Assembly (NCBI GenBank): GCA_030015575.1
Contig: CM057338.1
Location: 131,093,546-131,157,545, forward strand
DNA: 64,000 nt
Direction of reading: 5' to 3'
From: Agapanthus africanus
Lineage: Eukaryota; Streptophyta; Magnoliopsida; Asparagales; Amaryllidaceae
Shown: positions 31,804 to 42,342 of the stretch, piece by piece
Position numbering within the stretch: position 1 is the stretch's first letter
How the letters are laid out: every line of letters begins with the position of its first letter
Notes under the pieces: generated by a model
Seen by the model: only the letters and a program-made list of their open reading frames with translations
Database searches by the model: none
What the model was told of the DNA's origin: nothing
Position numbers and translations under genes: made by a program

Positions 31804-34744
31804 ATGTCTTTCGACACTTCTTTTCCGTTCGTCCGTTCGGAAAACGGATTCCCTGAAGCGCCTGTGGACAGGGAAGTCTTCGCGTTGATCAAGGATCACG
31901 ACCCGGAGCAAAAGAATCTTCATTTATGGGGCATATGGTACAATCAAATTATCAGGGTCTAACGTAGATTTTCTTGCGCAGCACCTTCAGAGCCCATTTC
32001 GGCGATCCATTATGCAGATGCACCCTCGGTGAACTATGCCGTGGAGGAGGTCAATTGGACTTTGAAGGGTTGCCTTCAGCCTACTATGGCCGCGATACCC
32101 ATAAAGCCGCTGATAGCTTTGGATACTCTGGGGCGGCGTATATGCCAGGGAGAGTTGCGCCCTTGGGGACAGCCGTACATGAAAGGCTTGATTCCTCGCC
32201 TTCCAACCGGGTACTTGCAGTGGGCCCGGTATATTTTGTCGGCCAAGAATTCGCAGCTGCTGAGGCTCGGGTTGTATCCCGCAATTTACGCTTCCCTCTT
32301 CCAATATTCCATGCCCCCTGTATGGTGGGTCAAAACTTTTTTGGAACAATGGAATGTTCCAACCCATACCTTTCTTATATTAGATTGGGAAGTTTCGGTC
32401 TCTTTAGAGGTGTTCGCGAAGATCTCCGGCTTGCCTGTCAGAGGGGAACATTATGAAGAGATATTACCCCCTGACGAATACATTTTTGCCACTCGCTCAG
32501 TAGTGATGGGTCTGGCCTCCAAGAATGCCATTCGGCACCGATTCCCAAGCTTGATCAAGGTGTTAAATATTTACGAAAGCCTGTTTCTCGCATCCGGAAG
32601 TCACGGGGTCAGCTTTACGGATTTTATCGCCCGTTTTCTTCGCCCGGAAGTCTTATCAAAACAAGGTGCGAAGTTTACCAAGCTCGATGATCTTTTCGGT
32701 TTTGGCTTGGATAGCCGGCCGACAGCGGAAGCAGATCAAAAGAATTTCTTCCTTCCAAATGCCGCGGTCGTCCCCTTTCAGAACTCGTCGCTCAAGACAT
32801 CGATGAAGAGGCATTATTTTTAGGGTTCATCAGTTTATGGTTGAGTTGGTTTGCGCTCCCCGTGCATTCTCGCTACATGAGGCCGTCCGTTTTTTACCCG
32901 GCTCACTGAATGGTTGAAGGGATGCAGGTTGCTGTTGGGATTGCTGGACTGGCTCATTTGTATCATGGCCTTAGCCTGGCGGCAGATACTACTCAACCGG
33001 GGGTGCAGCCCGTAAACTTCTCGATGCATTATTTCACTTCGTGGCTCGAGCTGCACATACTCGGCGCCTTTGGAATCCATAAGAGGCCCCGTTTCTTCGA
33101 AAGTTATAACTTTCCTCGGGTTATGCAGTTGGTTGATGCTTCCGCTTTAGAGCCGACCCAGCGAGAGGCTCGGGGTCTGATTCTTCGCCCGCGTACAGTC
33201 GGGAATGGCATGACCTTCGTCGATAAGGTCATAACTATCGGTAAGGAATCCGCTAAGACGGTGCAGCCGCTGCGGGACACCTTCAAAGATGGGGTTTCTA
33301 CCTTGAAGGCTCGAGAGATTCTTCACTTATATTCTATCAGGCCGGGCTTTTTGGTGTTTAGGCAGAACGATGCGGCGTTGTTCATGAGATATAACCCGTA
33401 CCACTTTGCTCAACAATCAAGCTACAATCAAGGTGTCCTGCTCGAAGCCTTCCTAGCTGAGCCAACTGCTACAGAGAAAGGTATCCGTAGTGTGCTACAT
33501 CATTTCATGCGGTTCAACACCGGGTCTAACTTCTTTATCAGTGAGCCAAGCTGTGTCTCGAGGGTGTTGAACGTGTATGTGGCGTGGTACCAGCACGTGA
33601 TGGGTGCAGTTATCAGGAAAGAAAAGCGGTTATTGCTTGATCGTAAGAGTGATGTCCCAGCGGGTAATCCAACCGTTCCTTTGAAGCGACGGACCATCGT
33701 TCGTCCTCTCCTAAAAGAAGCTGCTGCAGTGGTGGTCCCGCGCGTTATACCTGATATGTACCTACCCCGCGTGCCTGTAGAAGCGGTAGATGTGGCGTCT
33801 CTCGAGTCTGGCATGGGTGCGGAGATCGGGACTCGCCGCCCGAAGTTGCCCGCCAAGCGCAAACTTGTGTTATCGGCTGCCGGCACTCACTCACAGAAGA
33901 AGAAGAAATCGCTCTTCTCTATGGACGTTGTACTTGGTCAGGAGCCCCATGCTCCTAACAGCGAAGGCTTATCCGAGTACGGGACCAATGAGGGTCTATT
34001 TATTGCGCCGGATGATACCGATCTAGAGGCTACCATCGCGGTTTCCGAGCAACTAGCTCGCAATGAAGCAGCACTGATCACCATTGCACAATCAGCTAGA
34101 CTTCAGTCATATTATTATTTTTTTTTATTTTTTATTTTTTATTATTATGCTTTGACTGACACTTTTTTTTTCAATAGGTATCTCCGCCGAAGAGGCTCCC
34201 GCGGCTTCCCTCAAAACATTTGAAGAGGAAGAGATGCTTCGCGCTTCCTTGGACGTTGGTATACTTCGGCTCATTATGCCTTCATTCCCTTTTTTCTTCA
34301 TTCGTGGCTTGACCCTTCCTTTTCATCTTATTGCAGGGACTACCTTGACCTCGGTTATCCCCGGTGCGCTGCCTATCCCAAGCGGTGATGCGGTGACGCT
34401 TCCAGAGCTGGCTATAGTGGCCCCAGCTCTCCCGTCAATGTCGCAAGTGGCTTCACTTAAACAGCCGATGACGGACACCGTAGAGGCTCCAGAGGCAGAA
34501 CTTGGTTCGGACGATGACGTCTCCTTGACGGAGGTCTTAACGAGGTCACTTCTCACTACCAAGGCCGACAAGAAGCGTAGAAAGCGCGCGGCGAAGAAAC
34601 ATGATGCCGCTTTGGCTATAAGTGCAGGCTCAAGCACCACCCCATCTGTCGCTATTTCGTCAGAGGGTGCTCCGGCTGCCCTGTCTACCGTCCACAGACA
34701 GGTTGTGCGTGCAGCTCGGGAGGCAATTGAAAAGCCGCCCCAAG
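31804..34744 (+). pseudogene. Plant mobile domain (PMD) gene, antisense within element 3, broken
   Basis: The frame starts ATG at 31804, just after a likely 3' splice site (CGCACAG, 31792-31798). The PMD core lies at 32180-32460: LPTGYLQWARYIL, LRLGLYPAIYASLFQ, then WNVPTHTFLILDWEVSVSLE, the hallmark 'THTF' region of PF10536. It continues with FISLWLSWFALP, MRPSVFYPAH and HLYHGLSLAADT. Defects visible are an in-frame TAA (31960-31962), a frame change near 32790-32815 and a TGA (32907-32909). The C-terminal part (33600-34744) is basic and probably split by short introns ending at 34177 and 34336, with a donor at 34745. PMD proteins such as MAIN and MAIL1 act in the nucleus and associate with PP7-like phosphatases; mobile-element copies are common. 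The role of this copy is unknown. Confidence 0.8.
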
Positions 34745-34871
34745 GTAACGTAATACTGGGTCTTTTTATTAGAATTTGATCTTCAAATTATCATATATCA
34801 TATCCTGTAAGGCCCAGTCTTGGCGATGAGGCGGTAGGTGAGATGACGGCAACCACCAAGCCTGAAGCGGC
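34745..34871 (+). other. End of the element 3 segment, non-coding or intronic
   Basis: AAGGTAACG at 34742-34750 looks like a splice donor. What follows has no long frame. The segment ends at GCGGC (34867-34871), the presumed target of element 2. Confidence 0.4.
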
Positions 34872-36397
34872 TGTTGGGTGTATTTCGTCACCCCGTTGAG
34901 ATGGGAATATACACGCTCTTGTCAGGCTCATTACAGATTCCCCCTGCCTAGGTTAGGCTGGGGTTTATTGATTGTGGGGATCCAAATCTCCGGCAGCCGT
35001 GGACTAAGCTGCCGTTAATTACCCCTCGCATTTGGAGCGAGAGAACCTCCGATTGACGGGTTAAACTGGAACCTCCGATTGACGGGTTAAACTGGTCATG
35101 TGAACTCAATGCGCAGTGTTGTGTTTTGAAGGGGTTTGGGTTATATCGGGGGGCCCACAGAGTTTTTTTACGGGGGTCCCGCTATCCAGATAGCCGGCTG
35201 GGGGTCAAGGGGGCTAGCAGCCCCCTTGCGGGGTGCGGGGCAGCGCCTCGGCCTAAAATTTTTTGGGGATGGATAGTGTTGTAGAGTATGTGTGTGTGTT
35301 TGTGTGTATATACATATATATAAAATAAAAAAAGGAAAGGGTATCCAAAGGATCCGTGGGAAAAAGCGCCAGCGCTTTGGGTGATAGCGCTTTGAGAGCG
35401 CTAGCGCCCCACGTGTCAGCCCGTGAACACTCGGGCGCTAGCGCTTTGAGCGCAAGAGCGCTAGCGCTTCACATGTCAGCACGTAGGCGTTCGGGCGCTA
35501 GCACTTTGGGTGCTAGCACTTTGAGCGCAAGGGCGCTAGCGCTTTGAGCGCTAGCGCCACACATGTCAGCACGTGGACGTTCGGGCGGAAAAAGGGACTT
35601 GGTCCCTGCAATGGGAGTTATACTCCCAGAAAGGAGAACTTATTATTTATTTTTATTTTTTTTTTGTGTATATATATATATATATATGAGGAATTAAACT
35701 CCTAGGATGTTTTGAAGCTGATGAAGGGCTTCTCCCCTTGAGCCCTAGTTCATCCCCAAAGTGGGGTTTCTAGAGATGGGTCTCCTTCTTCCTCCTCTGT
35801 TGGCAGGATCTTGAAAATCAAGAGATGTGAGATTTTAAAAATCTCTTCTGTTTGAGATCTGATGGGAGATCTAAGCTCCCATTTGTGGGCTTTGTGGTGA
35901 AAAACTATTTAGTTTTATAAAAGGAAGAATGGAACTCTTGATTTAATTCAAAAGAAAGAAGAAGGTTTCTTTAGAACCTTGAGGAAGGAGAAGATCGCAG
36001 ATCTTGATTCTTTTGGAGAGAGAAAAAGTTGTTGAGATATTTTCATTATCTTTGCCTTTATAGGCTATACACTTTGCACATAGCCCCTTGGGCTTCACAA
36101 AATGGCATTTTGCCCATCCCATGGCTCAGTGCCATTTCTTTTTGCACATAATCCATGGGCTTTACAAAAATTTGGCTTTATGCCTATTTTCTTATATTTA
36201 TTCATAAAATAAAGTAAAAGAAATACAACAAAATTATTTATTACAAAATTTGTATTTTGGCATGGGGGAAGGCCGGCCGCTTCATGTTCGGGCTCGACCC
36301 GGGCATTGGCCCACTTGACCTGGGCTTAGGCCCACCTGGCTTAGGGTTGACTTTGATTTTAACTTGGTCAACCGGGGTGTAAATTTTTACCCCAACA
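34872..36397 (-). mobile_element. 3' LTR (LTR-A) of element 2
   Basis: In element orientation it starts TGTTGGGGTAAAAATTT and ends ACACCCAACA (1,526 bp). The minus-strand TATA box CCTATAAAGGC is at about 36053-36063, as in element X. It contains a GCGCTAGCGC array (35365-35590), GT and TA microsatellites (35285-35320 and 35660-35690) and a perfect-looking hairpin around GGGGGCTAGCAGCCCCC (35208-35224). Confidence 0.9.
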
Positions 36398-36411
36398 AAT
36401 TGCCCCCCATC
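36398..36411 (-). other. Polypurine tract of element 2
   Basis: The minus strand reads TGATGGGGGGCAATT next to the LTR start, matching the tract of element X at 2470-2483. Confidence 0.75.
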
Positions 36412-36509
36412 AATAAATGCACACCACATATGTGAGTCATGTGCATGAAATTGATGGATCTTCTTTTACTTGGAGGCGACTTGATTTGGTTCCCGCTTTG
36501 TAGGAAACA

Positions 36510-37022
36510 TGTGCTGCTCTTTTTGCGACATGGACGGTCAATGCTGCCCTTTTTGCGACTTGGACGGTCGGTGCTGCCCTTTTAGCGACTTGAAAGGTCG
36601 GTGCTGCCCTTTTAGCGACTTGGACGGTCGATGCTGCCCTTTTAGCCACTTGGACTGTCGGTTCTGCCCTTTTTGCGATTTGGACAGTCGGTTCTGCCCT
36701 TTTTGCGATTTGGACAGTCGGTTCTGCCCTTTTGCGATTTGGACGGTCGATTCTGCCCTTTTTACGACTTGGACGGTCGATACTGCCCTTTTAGCGACTT
36801 GGACGGTCGGTTCTGCCCTTTTTGCGACTTGGACGGTCGGTTCTGCCATTTTAGCGACTTGGATGGTCGGTGCTACCCTTTTAGCGACTTGGACGCTCGG
36901 TTCTACCCTTTTTGCGACTTGGACGGTCGATGCTGCCCTTTTAGAGACTTGGACGGTCGGTTCTGCCCTTTTACGACTTGGACGGTCGGTGCGGCCCTTT
37001 TAGCGACTTGGACGGTCGGTGC
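36510..37022 (-). repeat. 30-bp minisatellite, 17 units, in the 3' UTR of element 2
   Basis: The units resemble TGCTGCCCTTTTAGCGACTT followed by GGACGGTCGG. I count 17; two of them are 29 bp. Two variants alternate, TTTTTGCGAC and TTTTAGCGAC. The array opens reading frames in several phases, including an apparent cysteine-rich repeat protein on the plus strand, which is a by-product of the period. The homologous array in element X has 12 units. Confidence 0.92.
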
Positions 37023-37428
37023 TGGATTTGGCTTGCTCCGCTCCTTGCGGTGTCAGGGATGAAGTTGACTTGTTTCCGAGGTGGAGTTTGATTCTGCCCA
37101 GGAGGTCATTGGTTGTTTTTCTGATTTAATATGATTTGGGTTGACATCAGCACCGCTGCACTGGAATATGGTATCAGGAGCGAATCATCATCTGCCATGA
37201 GGAGATTTCCTTCGTTCCCAGTTTAATGACTTAGGGGTCATTTGTTTCCAGTTTAACGACTCAGAGGTCATATGTTCCCAGTTTAAAGACTTAGGGGTCT
37301 ATGGGATTGGAGTTTAGAATTTTAGGGTTAGGGTAGGCATCAGCGTTGCTAACACTGAAGCATATGTGCCAGGAGCAATTCATCATTTGCCTTTTCTTGT
37401 TGGGAAGCGGTGGCTTAGGAGACAGGTT
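37023..37428 (-). other. 3' UTR of element 2, left part
   Basis: Non-coding. It holds three CAGTTTAANGACTNAGGGGTC repeats (37218-37300) and two copies of the GCATCAGC...ATCATTTGCC block (37143-37195 and 37337-37390) also found in element X. It is interrupted at 37428 by the copia element. Confidence 0.7.
37424..37428. repeat. Target-site duplication AGGTT, left copy, of the copia element
   Basis: AGGTT precedes TGTTAGTG and follows the right LTR exactly at 47567-47571. Confidence 0.97.
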
Positions 37429-39503
37429 TGTTAGTGTATATGCCCTAGAGGCCATTACTGTATCATACTAGTTTGTATATTACTTGATGGAAGCTTGGGA
37501 TATTCACCTTGTATAAACAATCTTGCTCAATATAGTAGTATGCTACTTGGTTTGTTTCTACTTCAATGTGTACTTGTGTTTATTTCAGTATATCACTTAT
37601 ACGCATTAGTGGAGCCCTTAGGATCTTTGCTTGATTACCAGCGTTGTGATGGCAGTCACACTAGTGGGGGCTGGGTAATCTATAGGCACATCCTTATACA
37701 GGTCCCTAGTCGTAGGACTATCGAGACAGGGCATCGATACTCCGGAGTAGACTAGCGTATGCGCTTCTCATCCCAGTGTGGGAGATGGTCTGTCCCACAG
37801 CCATCAGTACGTCGTACTGGAGATAGTATACGGGTGCTCGTTGGGTTACGAGTACACTGGACAGGACTCGTCGGGAACTGACAGGTTGGTATTATACCTA
37901 TCGTCAGTTATCAGTTCCCAGGTGACATGAGTACAGCTTAGTCCGCTGACTTGACACTGACACTTCGCCTCGAGTGTGTTCCCACTGCACTTTGATCACT
38001 ACCCTACCACGGCTCAAAGGAGTCGTGCAAACAGGTGGTGGTTGGGTGCAGTCCCGAAGCACTTGGAGGCAGTGACGGTTAGACAGGATTCGTCTCTCCC
38101 GGTATTGGGGGTTGACATCGCGCTGTGTCTAGGAGAGCCATTACACGAGTAGTCCCTGGCCAGGGCAAGCGAGATATACTGGTAGGTTTCCAGTGTTATC
38201 TCAGGGTGTTTTGGGCTTCACTCCGACACGACTTGTACCGCTATTGGGGGACTGACGTTTTACCGCCCCCTAGGCCCGCCATGCGATGTATCAGACGAAC
38301 AGACCGGACTGTACGGAGAATGTCACATTCAGACTCAGTAGGAGTTCAGATGGGGTTTCACCTCGTCAGCCTTCTTGTCGGCATCTACCTGGGGACCGTT
38401 ACGCACAGCTAGTGCCGCTTGCGGTCTGTGGTTAAACCCACTGCCAGCGTAGTGTCGAGTCTTTAGAGTCCCATACAGAGGGTATTCGCCTCTGGGCAAA
38501 ACAGAGTAGAGGTCGCATGGTTTTGCGACAGGGTTCGTTCTCATCCGCGCACTTGTGCACGTTTGGAGTCCGGACGAATTATACTGGCAGGCTCTGGTTT
38601 GAGCCAGATACTGGTATATGTTTTGGGGGTTGCTTTTATATCTTGGTATTCTTGTTCCTCGGAACGAGAATGCAGGTGTGTATGCACAGTTGCTTGAGGC
38701 GGAGAACGAGGTTTTTCATTAGGGTTTCGGATCGGGTGCGTATGCACAGTTGACAGTTATCTTTTTCCAAACCCTAATGGATTTATATATTATCTATTAA
38801 TAATAGTAATTAAATAAGAATTATGTTATGGTTGTTTTTTGTTGACTTGTTGACCTTGGTTGACTTGTTGACCATTGACCACTTTCATGCCTTGAAAGTC
38901 TTCCTTGATTCATGCTTACACTTCATTTAAAGAAGCATGATAGTGGTCATTCCAAAATTACCATCAACTATTCTTATTTCAATTATTATCATTTAGATAA
39001 TTCATTTCTTTTGCAATATGGTTGCAAGAAAGAAATAATTGAGCTCATTCTATCATAACCTCTCTCTCTCCTCATTTCATCTTCTTCTTCCTCTTGAAAA
39101 GAGAAACCTTCTCATGTGTTGAGAATCATTCTCTTTAGAAAGAAAAGCAAACCCTAATCTCTCTCTACTCATTCTAGGATGAAGGTTTAGCAAGCCGGAA
39201 ACCCTAGTTCACTCAAAGATCGAGGAAGAGCCCAAAGTCGAACCTTCGAGGTGGATCCATCTTCGACGGGAGAAGGCGACGTAAAGAGAACCATCAACCT
39301 CTACAAGGTTTGAAGAAGAAGGAGTTCAAGTTTAGGTATAACCATCTTCCATAGTAGCTAACTCTCTTTAGCTAGAATGCTAGTTTTAGTTTAGACAACG
39401 ATCCCGACCAAGTTTAGTCCATGTTGCCTCTTGCGATAAAAATTCGTTTTTTATACCGTTTCCGCCTCCCCGTAAGCACCGGGGGTCGCAATATGGACTT
39501 ACA
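37429..39503 (+). mobile_element. Left LTR of the copia element
   Basis: It starts TGTTAGTGTATATGCCC and ends GGACTTACA. A TATA-like ATTTATATATTAT lies at 38781-38793. The several 60-95 codon frames in it recur in the right LTR and look like chance. A direct repeat TTGACTTGTTGACC occurs twice at 38840-38875. Confidence 0.97.
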
Positions 39504-39504
39504 G

Positions 39505-39517
39505 TGGTATCAGAGCC
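39505..39517 (+). other. Primer-binding site of the copia element
   Basis: TGGTATCAGAGCC begins one base after the left LTR. It matches the sequence complementary to the 3' end of plant initiator methionine tRNA, the usual primer in plant copia elements. Confidence 0.92.
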
Positions 39518-41526
39518 TAACTAAACTTAAACTAGCTTGGTAGTGAAGTGTAACGAAGTTCGGAAACAAAAAAATCACAAAACCGGAAATTCAAAACCCT
39601 AACTTTCTGTTGAAATTTTTTTCTGCTCAAAATGAAAAACTTTATACTTGTAAATTCGTCTCAGGGTTTTCTAAGAACACACAAGAAAAACGATAGCATG
39701 TTTCCTCCAAGCCGCCGCCCTTCCGCGGCCTCACCTACTCATCTGGCCGCGGAACCGCCGCAGGTTGTAGTCATCTTTGCATCGTTTTTCGTGCAGTGTT
39801 CTTCTGTGTTGGTTTTGGGTTTTTTCAGATATATTATATGTACCCAGATTTTCCAGAACTGAAATTCACTTTTGGGGTCCTATAATTCCGTATTTTTTTC
39901 CGAACTTCACTGCACTTTGGCTATGTTGGTTATATCTGTGATGTTTGCATGTATTGAACGTCGGCTAATCGCTATAAGTCGATTAGTCGGGGTTATACAT
40001 GATCTGTAATGTGCTGGAATGTGTATATGAATGTGTTGGACTGTCGCGGGTGAATAGCCGGGGTGGATGTGAGATGAGCTTTTGTTTTTCTTCCATTCAT
40101 TGTAAATGTAAATTGATGTAATTATATTATTTGTTTGGCCGCACAACCGGGTCGGGGTTGTAGCCGTCATTGTATAATTCTTTTTACTGTTTTTTGCTCC
40201 TAGGATAGACCCATGGTGGGGTGCACAAACTACCGGGAACTTGGCGGGTAGTTTGCCGCACCCGTAGGGGTCTTGGGTGGGGTATTTGCTATTCACCGCG
40301 ACCGTGTTATCCGCTTTTCGTTTCAGGCTCGAAAGAAATGCGGATTGCTAGTATATCCAATGTATTCATCTGTGATCTGTAATGTCTATCATTGCTTTCT
40401 ATTTAGGCGTTGCTTATGTTTTACAGCCGCGCTAGCCCAGCCCCCGCTCTGTCGTTAGTTAAGTAACCTAACGAGTGATGACGGGACCCCGTGGCGAATG
40501 CGAATGGCATAAGCGTACGTCATATTTTGGTTGTTTTCTGCAATGGTAGGAATTAAATGATGGGACGCATTAAAAGAACTAATGCAAGAATATCACGCAT
40601 TAAAAGAACTAATGCAAGATAATAAACCAAGTTTAAGTCGATGGAACACTTTCGAAAAACCACTCGGTTCTTTTCAAAACTAACTTTTAAATGCGGAGCT
40701 TGAGCCACTCCTTCTAAAAGCTATCTCGTTCCATCGATTATATCAAGTTCACTACGTTCACGATTTCGCCAAAACCATTCGTAGCCCTCCGTCGTTTCAC
40801 ATAAATAGTCAATAGTATTCAAGCTGTGTTTGTTGGCCAAAGTCAAGGCATAGTGATTGGTAGCTATTGGATATTCATGTGCAGCATAGATAGATGCGTT
40901 GATTTGGAACAGTCGTACTGCCTTGTTGGCCAAAGTCAAGGGTATGTACGGGTGGATTCAAATTAACCTGGATAACGACGGGAAGAACTTGACATGTGAC
41001 TTATGATTTGTTGGCCAAAGTCAAGGTCATAAGAGCATGGGGCAAAAATCCACATCGGGAGTTTCATAAGTACTGAAACTTGCTAGATTTGCATACCATT
41101 TGGAGTGTGATGATTATGGTAGGATTCCTTCATTTTCGTCACGCGATGATATTTGGATCCCGATCCTACTGTGAGTATATGCTACTCCTCGGGAAATTTC
41201 TCACTAAACGATCAATGCTATAAACCTAGTAGGTGCCTAGAAAGGTGTTAGCGGGGCTACGCCCCCAGGGAAAAGAGGTTCTTAAATTAAGGAACTTCGC
41301 GAAAGCGTTGGAAAACCTCCCTCGAAGTACCGACACTGGCCTGGCTGAACGGTTAAGCAAGTATTGTACGGTGGGATTGATCCCGGCTAATTCTTCCTTT
41401 GTGGTTTGAGGAGGGATTCGAGAGACAGTGGGAGCCATCCTGTTTAGACAAATTAAAAACCATTCTAAACTTGCAAGAGCATCGTGCTAAGTGTTTCTTC
41501 TCTCCCCCTGCAGCGACCAAATCGAA
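39518..41526 (+). other. Long untranslated leader of the copia element, with two sets of repeats
   Basis: About 2.0 kb without a convincing gene. A 25-nt sequence, itself a hairpin (GCATTAAAAGAACTAATGC), occurs at 40565-40589 and 40595-40619. The 18-nt word TGTTGGCCAAAGTCAAGG occurs at 40831, 40924 and 41009. An inverted repeat around GGGTGCACAAACTACC and GGGTAGTTTGCCGCACCC lies at 40218-40264. Packaging and dimerisation signals are expected in this part of such elements; the link to these repeats is inference. Confidence 0.75.
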
Positions 41527-42342
41527 ATGACTGGACTTAAGTTACTTCTAGATAAAAACATACTGACAGGGCCAAACTACAAAGATTGGCTCAGGAATGT
41601 CAAATTGGCAATCTCTTACGACAAGCTGGGGTATCTTCTTACCACCAAAGCTCCCCCCGTCCCAGGTCCCACCTCCAGCGTCGCGGATAAGGAAATCCGT
41701 AAGACTTGGGAGATTGACAGCGCGAAGGCCAGATGCCTCGTACTTGCCTCGATGGACAATGACCATCAGAGGAGGCACGAGAATATGGATTTGGAATCCA
41801 TATTTCTTCATACAAAAGAACTGTATGGAGAGCAGTCTCGTATCGCAAGATACGAAGTGTCGAAGAAGTTATTTTCGACTAAGTTGGCCGTCGGATCATC
41901 GGTAGCGGACCACGTGCTTAAGATGATTGGCTACACTGAGGAGCTTGCGGAACTTGGGACCACGTTGGATAGTGAACTCTACACAGATATAATTCTCCAG
42001 TCCCTTCCATCCACTTACGCCCAGTTCATACTGAATTTCAACTTGCAAGAAAAGGAAGTTGAACTTTCAGAACTCCTCAACCTGCTGAGGAGCGCAGAGG
42101 GCACCCTACAGAAGGGTAAGGATACATCCACTTTGTTTGTAGGAGGATCTTCTTCTTCTAGGTCCAAGGCGAAAGCCAAGGGAAAGAAGAGGAAAGCCCC
42201 CGCCAAACCAAGGGGCGGTGTTAGTAAAGTGGGCGCGAAGGGAAAGGAAAAGGCAACAAAGATAGCGGGGAAGCTTGTTGGTAAAGAGGAATGCTTCTAT
42301 TGTCACAAGAGTGGACACTGGAAGAAAGATTGCAGGGCTTAG
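41527..42342 (+). CDS. Copia gag
   Basis: The protein is 271 residues long. I take the ATG at 41527, because the frame is open upstream without another ATG and gag proteins of this group begin close to LLLDKNILTGPNYKDWL. The N-terminal two thirds form a UBN2-like gag domain (WEIDSAKARCLVLASM, about residues 60-75). A lysine-rich stretch follows (about 215-250), then a zinc knuckle CFYCHKSGHWKKDC (CX2CX4HX4C, about 256-269). The frame stops at TAG (42340-42342), two residues after the knuckle, and is open in the same frame right through pol. Gag builds the virus-like particle and binds the genomic RNA. Confidence 0.93.
   Translation: MTGLKLLLDKNILTGPNYKDWLRNVKLAISYDKLGYLLTTKAPPVPGPTSSVADKEIRKTWEIDSAKARCLVLASMDNDHQRRHENMDLESIFLHTKELYGEQSRIARYEVSKKLFSTKLAVGSSVADHVLKMIGYTEELAELGTTLDSELYTDIILQSLPSTYAQFILNFNLQEKEVELSELLNLLRSAEGTLQKGKDTSTLFVGGSSSSRSKAKAKGKKRKAPAKPRGGVSKVGAKGKEKATKIAGKLVGKEECFYCHKSGHWKKDCRA

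Noticed and set aside
36509-37003. Apparent cysteine-rich repeat protein (CCPFCDLDGR-like units) on the plus strand, and similar repetitive proteins in other frames
   Set aside because: They are by-products of the 30-bp minisatellite, whose period is a multiple of three; several frames on both strands are open at once and none has coding features.
37495-38753. Frames of 70-95 codons in the copia LTR, repeated at 45558-46816
   Set aside because: They are identical because the LTRs are nearly identical. There is no domain, and LTRs do not normally code.
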